This document shows, in pieces, positions 5,942-8,756 of a DNA stretch of 8,756 nucleotides; the stretch's first letter is position 1; every line of letters begins with the position of its first letter. Under the pieces are notes generated by a model. The model was not told where the DNA came from, did no database searches, and worked only from the letters and a program-made list of their open reading frames with translations. Made by a program: the position numbers and the translations under genes. The DNA lies in assembly GCA_019347585.1 (NCBI GenBank), contig JAHWLC010000033.1, forward strand, positions 1 through 8,756, in the 5' to 3' direction. The stretch comes from Actinomycetota bacterium. Lineage in GTDB: Bacteria; Actinomycetota; Acidimicrobiia; Spongiisociales; ZC4RG35.

Positions 5942-6619
5942 ATGGAAGTGCGCGTCCACGACACGCCGGAGGCCGCCGCCACCGCATCGGCGACCCGGAT
6001 CGCCGAGCTCATGGAGGCGGGGGAAGACCGCTACACGATGGGCCTGGCCGGCGGGAGCACTCCCGAAGCGACCTACCGCGCCCTCCGGGGCCGGGCTCGG
6101 GGCTGGTCCCGGGTCGATGCCTGGCTCTCCGACGAGCGCTGGGTGCCCCCCGACCACGAGCGCTCGAACGGGAGGATGGCCGCCGAGACGCTGCTCGACC
6201 ACGTCGACGCCCGGTTCCACCGTCCTCGTTGGAGCGAGTTCATGCAGCCCAGAGACACTGCGGCGCATTACGAGGCACGGCTCCGCTCGATCCACCACGA
6301 GCACCGGCCCGACCTCGTCTTGTTGGGCTTGGGCGAGGATGGGCACACCGCGTCCCTTTTCCCCGACACCCCGGCTCTCGAGGAGACGGCGAGGTGGTTC
6401 GTGGCCAACGCGGTTCCCCAGCTCGACGAGTACAGGCTGACCGCCACCTATCCTCTGCTCTGGACCGCCCGGCTGCTCATGGTCCTGGTGGTGGGTGAGC
6501 ACAAGGCCCGGGCCCTCGCCGAGACGATGACAGGCAATACGCCGGCGAGCCGGCTCGATCAAGGAGACGCCGAAGTCGAATGGCACATCGACGCCGCCGC
6601 CGCCTCGCTGCTCTCCTGA
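5942..6619 (+). CDS. pgl: 6-phosphogluconolactonase
   Basis: Hydrolyses 6-phospho-D-glucono-1,5-lactone to 6-phosphogluconate, the second step of the oxidative pentose phosphate pathway, in the cytoplasm. The 225-residue product is of the SOL/DevB type and close to normal length. It shows the phosphate-binding GLAGGSTP (34-41), DERWVPP (64-70) followed by Ser75-Asn76 in ERSNGRM, the active-site signature LGLGEDGHTASLFP (128-141), RLTATYPLL (165-173), and a C-terminal WHIDAAAASLL. The usual actinobacterial partners zwf, opcA, tal and tkt are not adjacent in this window, so the gene stands apart from a pentose phosphate cluster here. Its last 40 nt overlap the start of the downstream lipoprotein gene in another frame. 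Confidence 0.95.
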   Translation: MEVRVHDTPEAAATASATRIAELMEAGEDRYTMGLAGGSTPEATYRALRGRARGWSRVDAWLSDERWVPPDHERSNGRMAAETLLDHVDARFHRPRWSEFMQPRDTAAHYEARLRSIHHEHRPDLVLLGLGEDGHTASLFPDTPALEETARWFVANAVPQLDEYRLTATYPLLWTARLLMVLVVGEHKARALAETMTGNTPASRLDQGDAEVEWHIDAAAASLLS

Positions 6620-7479
6620 CCGCCGCGGCCCTCGTCGCCGCCGCCTGCGGCGACGGGGGCGAGCACACAAGCGGGCCATCCCGGGCGGCCTCGGCCGCTC
6701 AGGCCACCGCGCCTCCCCGGACCGTTTCGACCACGATCGCGGCGACCACCAGCGTCCCGCCGCGGCCCGCCGGTGAACTGCCCGATGTCGGGGCCGAGGT
6801 GACCATCCCCCCCGGCGAAGGGAACTTCCCCGCGGTCGTCCTCGTGCACGGGGGCGGCTGGGTCGGAGGCGGCCCCTCGCTGATGTCCGGGCTCGCCGCC
6901 CACCTCGGCGACGAGGGCTTCCTCACGGTGAACGCCCGGTACCGCCTCGCGGCGTCACGCTCCCCGGGATTTCCCCACGCCCTGCACGATGTCGCCTGCG
7001 CCGTGCGTTACGCCGCGGCCCACCCCCGCTCGAATGGCTCGGTGGCCCTGATCGGCTTCTCCGCCGGAGCCCACTTGGGAGCCGTGGTGGCGCTGACCGG
7101 GGACCGCTATGGGGAGGGGTGCCCGGTGGCGGGCTCGGGTATCCCCGACCGGTTCGTCGGTCTTGCCGGGCCCTACGACGTGAGCCGTCTCGGGATCGCG
7201 GCGGTGCCCTTCTTCGGCGGTGGCCCGCAGACCAACCCCGATGCCTGGCTGGCGGGCAATCCCCAGCTCCTCACCGGGGCCAACCCGGGACTGGCCAGCC
7301 TTCTCCTCCATGCCGAACGCGACGGCATCGTCGACGCCAGCTACACCGCCGATTTCGCGGGCGCACTGGCCGAATCGGGTTCGGAGGTGCTCGTCGAGGT
7401 GGTGGAGGGGGCGCGTCACTCCGATCTCCAGGACCCGGAGCTGGTCGGAGATCTCATCGTCACCTGGCTGGAGCGATAG
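6580..7479 (+). CDS. Secreted lipoprotein esterase, alpha/beta hydrolase fold (BD-FAE / carboxylesterase-like)
   Basis: A 299-residue product that begins with a textbook lipoprotein signal peptide: a basic run (HRRRRR, 3-8), a hydrophobic Ala/Leu core (9-20), then a lipobox ending at Cys23 (LVAAAC). It should be lipid-anchored outside the cytoplasmic membrane. A Thr/Ser/Ala/Pro-rich linker (about 28-65) leads to the hydrolase domain, with the oxyanion motif HGGGW (90-94), NARYRL (118-123), the nucleophile elbow GFSAGAHLG with Ser161 (159-167), the acid Asp248 in HAERDGIV, and His280 in GARHSDL. HGGGW with GFSAG is typical of the hormone-sensitive-lipase/BD-FAE esterase group. The substrate is unknown; an ester or small-acyl target outside the cell is likely. 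The ATG at 6580 is chosen because it alone gives the intact signal peptide; it lies inside pgl (40-nt overlap). The stop codon lies in a 22-bp tandem duplication. Confidence 0.88.
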   Translation: MAHRRRRRLAALLTAAALVAAACGDGGEHTSGPSRAASAAQATAPPRTVSTTIAATTSVPPRPAGELPDVGAEVTIPPGEGNFPAVVLVHGGGWVGGGPSLMSGLAAHLGDEGFLTVNARYRLAASRSPGFPHALHDVACAVRYAAAHPRSNGSVALIGFSAGAHLGAVVALTGDRYGEGCPVAGSGIPDRFVGLAGPYDVSRLGIAAVPFFGGGPQTNPDAWLAGNPQLLTGANPGLASLLLHAERDGIVDASYTADFAGALAESGSEVLVEVVEGARHSDLQDPELVGDLIVTWLER

Positions 7480-7511
7480 GGTCACCTGGCTGGAGCGATA
7501 GGGTCACCTGG
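7459..7511. repeat. 22-bp tandem duplication (2.4 copies) across the esterase stop codon
   Basis: Positions 7459-7480 and 7481-7502 are identical 22-bp units, followed by a 9-bp partial third copy (GTCACCTGG, 7503-7511). The first unit encodes the last residues (VTWLER) and the TAG stop of the lipoprotein esterase; the second repeats the same bases after the stop. The 9-bp sequence shared by the unit start and the partial copy would have flanked a single ancestral unit, a natural substrate for replication slippage. The duplication leaves the esterase product unchanged but pushes the next start codon 22 nt further away. Confidence 0.95.
7499..7504 (+). promoter_or_regulatory. Possible leaderless -10 box (TAGGGT) for the small membrane-protein gene
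   Basis: TAGGGT fits TANNNT and ends 6 nt before the GTG at 7511, the same geometry as the boxes at 5913-5918 and 5929-5934. It lies within the tandem repeat, where an identical TAGGGT at 7477-7482 includes the esterase TAG stop and is followed by CTG rather than GTG at the equivalent position. The box is GC-rich for a -10, so this is a weak call. Confidence 0.22.
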
Positions 7512-7884
7512 TGGCCGCGCTGCTCAGGTGGATGGCCCTCACCTTCGCCCGCTTCGTCGGGCTGGCGGTGAGCATCCTCGGGGGCGTGGATCGTGGCGTC
7601 GAACCTCGTCGAAGGCGTCTATCCGGGTGCCGCACTGGCCATCATCGCGGCCTTCGGCATCATCGGGGTCGCCGGGGGCTCGCCTACCTCCTCAGCTTCG
7701 ACGGCCCCGCCCGGTTCCGGGAGAGACGGGTGCGAGTCGTCGGCTGGGCCGGGATGCTGATCAGTGTCCTGCTCCCCTCCTCGCTCACATGATGCTGGTG
7801 CCATTGGTCCTGGTGGTCTCCCCGACCCTGTTTCTGACGCCCGACCAGGTCGCGGGGACCGAGGAGCCGGTCACATCCGAGTGA
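7511..7884 (+). pseudogene. Small multi-pass membrane protein with three frame disruptions (pseudogene or base errors)
   Basis: No single frame spans this stretch, but hydrophobic protein continues across frames. It starts with GTG 7511 (or ATG 7532), reads MAALLRWMALTFARFVGLAV, jumps frame near the G5 run 7580-7584, continues as WIVASNLVEGVYPGAALAI, returns to the first frame near the G5 run 7674-7678 (LAYLLSFDGPARFRERR), and shifts again near the C4 run 7774-7777 into HMMLVPLVLVVSPTLFL, ending in TEEPVTSE and TGA at 7884. Removing one G, adding one G and adding one C yields a plausible 124-residue protein with about three or four membrane segments (roughly 8-30, 38-61, 76-90, 92-109), a basic loop (about 67-75) and an acidic C-terminus. 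I recognise no family. It could be a decaying gene or a normal one with homopolymer sequencing errors. Its end overlaps the convergent glycosylase gene by 14 nt. Confidence 0.68.
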
Positions 7885-8746
7885 TGTCCCGGGCCGGGGA
7901 CCGGGGCCCGAAGGCGGGCTCGCGCCCCAGGGTCGAGAGCAGCCGCACCACCCGGCCCCGGTGAGGGCGGAACGGCTCCAACAGCTCCATCATCTCCTCG
8001 TCGCTCCCCCGGGCTCTTCCCGTCAAGTGATGGACCACGATGTGCTTGAGGTGGAAATCTCCCACCGACACCTGGTCGGGATCGCCGTGGGAGATCGCCA
8101 AAGCCTCGGCGACGGTCCACGGGCCGATGCCGGGGTAGGCGCCCAGCGCGGCGGCCCCCTTGTCCGGCTCCTCGCTCCCCAACCCGCTGATCCGGTGGTG
8201 GCAGGCGGCGAGCCGCCGCAGGACCTCGGCGCGGCGGCGCTCCAAATGCAGCCGGTGGTACTTCCAGTAGGGGGCGGCGGCCATTCGATCGGGGTCGGGA
8301 GGGAGGTGGAGACGGTGGTTCGGTCCCGGAGCGCGCTCGGAGAACTCCCACTTCAGCCCGCGCATGGCGCGGGCCGCCTCGACACCGGTCACCTTCTGCG
8401 CGCAAACCGCGGCGACCAGGGCGTCGAAGACGAGCCCGGTCCGCCCGAAGCGATAGCCGGGATGACGACGGTGCAGCTCGGCGACCAGGGGATGCTCGGT
8501 GACGAAGCAGCCCGGATCGTCCCCGAGCCCGGCTATGCCACCCATCCTCTCCAGGAGCCAGGCCGCTCCATCCCCCCAGGCGGTGCCGACAAGCTCGTCA
8601 GATGTCCTGTGGAGACGGAGGCTCCCCGGTCCTTCCGGAGTGCGCGCCGCCATCCACCAGCCATCGGTGGCAAAGCTCCCGTGGAGGGGGCGGAGAGTGC
8701 GTCTCAGGTCGAGAGGGACCTCGACTGGCAGAGACGCAACGCGCAT
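7871..8746 (-). CDS. DNA-3-methyladenine glycosylase, AlkA-type HhH-GPD superfamily
   Basis: A cytoplasmic base-excision-repair enzyme expected to excise alkylated purines. The product is 291 residues (E. coli AlkA is 282). The N-terminal half (about 1-100) would be the AlkA-like N-domain and is weakly conserved. The helical domain begins near FDALVAAVCAQKVT (107-120). The helix-hairpin-helix is at 201-216 (LGAYPGIGPWTVAEAL), followed by the catalytic Asp230 in VSVGDFHLKH. Trp210 occupies the hairpin position where a catalytic Lys would sit in bifunctional glycosylase/lyases, so this should be monofunctional. EPFRPHRGRVVRLL (257-270) matches the AlkA C-terminal helix. The ATG at 8746 gives a sensible N-terminus, but only 10 nt upstream are visible, so a longer protein cannot be excluded. 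It converges on, and overlaps by 14 nt, the broken membrane gene. Confidence 0.9.
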   Translation of the reverse strand: MRVASLPVEVPLDLRRTLRPLHGSFATDGWWMAARTPEGPGSLRLHRTSDELVGTAWGDGAAWLLERMGGIAGLGDDPGCFVTEHPLVAELHRRHPGYRFGRTGLVFDALVAAVCAQKVTGVEAARAMRGLKWEFSERAPGPNHRLHLPPDPDRMAAAPYWKYHRLHLERRRAEVLRRLAACHHRISGLGSEEPDKGAAALGAYPGIGPWTVAEALAISHGDPDQVSVGDFHLKHIVVHHLTGRARGSDEEMMELLEPFRPHRGRVVRLLSTLGREPAFGPRSPARDITRM

Positions 8747-8756
8747 CGTGCCATAT

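Noticed and set aside
1..8756. CRISPR arrays, tRNA or rRNA genes, transposases, phage genes, riboswitches
   Set aside because: I looked for spaced repeats, tRNA-like cloverleaf sequences, terminal inverted repeats with transposase motifs and long structured leaders, and saw none. The only tandem repeat has two units with no spacers.

Overview
This is a GC-rich window of densely packed genes with very short spacers. It looks like ordinary actinobacterial chromosome. The order rplY-pth-...-mfd, the high GC, the frequent GTG starts and the apparently leaderless promoters fit a high-GC Actinomycetota lineage. An Acidimicrobiia-like or other uncultured member is possible, but I cannot place it more precisely from sequence alone. 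I see no phage, transposase, CRISPR, toxin-antitoxin or biosynthetic-cluster signal.

Left two thirds (1-5906), all on the minus strand. In transcription order the genes are: a small alpha/beta hydrolase (5906-5244), ribosomal protein L25/Ctc (rplY, 5207-4515), peptidyl-tRNA hydrolase (pth, 4510-3932), glycerol kinase (glpK, 3939-2449), phosphatidylglycerophosphate synthase (pgsA, about 2373-1837), an extended-SDR NAD(P)-dependent reductase/epimerase (1840-845), and the N-terminal 237 codons of transcription-repair coupling factor (mfd, 713 to the window edge). The pth/glpK and pgsA/SDR pairs overlap by 8 and 4 nt, and rplY/pth are 4 nt apart, so this reads as one or two polycistronic units. 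GlpK makes glycerol-3-phosphate, which PgsA joins to CDP-diacylglycerol, so the glpK-pgsA pair is a coherent phospholipid-headgroup module. It sits between the translation genes (rplY, pth) and mfd. A strong 11-bp inverted repeat that contains the SDR stop codon separates the SDR gene from mfd.

Right third. A 35-bp divergent intergenic region at 5907-5941 carries two back-to-back -10-like boxes placed for leaderless transcripts. To its right on the plus strand lie 6-phosphogluconolactonase (pgl, 5942-6619), then a secreted lipoprotein esterase of the alpha/beta hydrolase fold (6580-7479, overlapping pgl by 40 nt), then a small multi-pass membrane protein whose frame is broken at three homopolymer runs (7511-7884). 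A 22-bp tandem duplication spans the esterase stop codon. Convergent to these, on the minus strand, is an AlkA-type HhH-GPD DNA glycosylase (8746-7871).

Nothing here is clearly a new system. The points most worth a second look are the broken membrane gene, the abnormal 5' end of pgsA (no ordinary in-frame start covers its conserved N-terminus), the tandem duplication at a stop codon/promoter junction, the repeated TANNNT boxes just upstream of start codons, and the inverted repeat between the SDR gene and mfd. The two frame problems both involve short homopolymers, so base-level errors in the assembly must be excluded before any biological reading.
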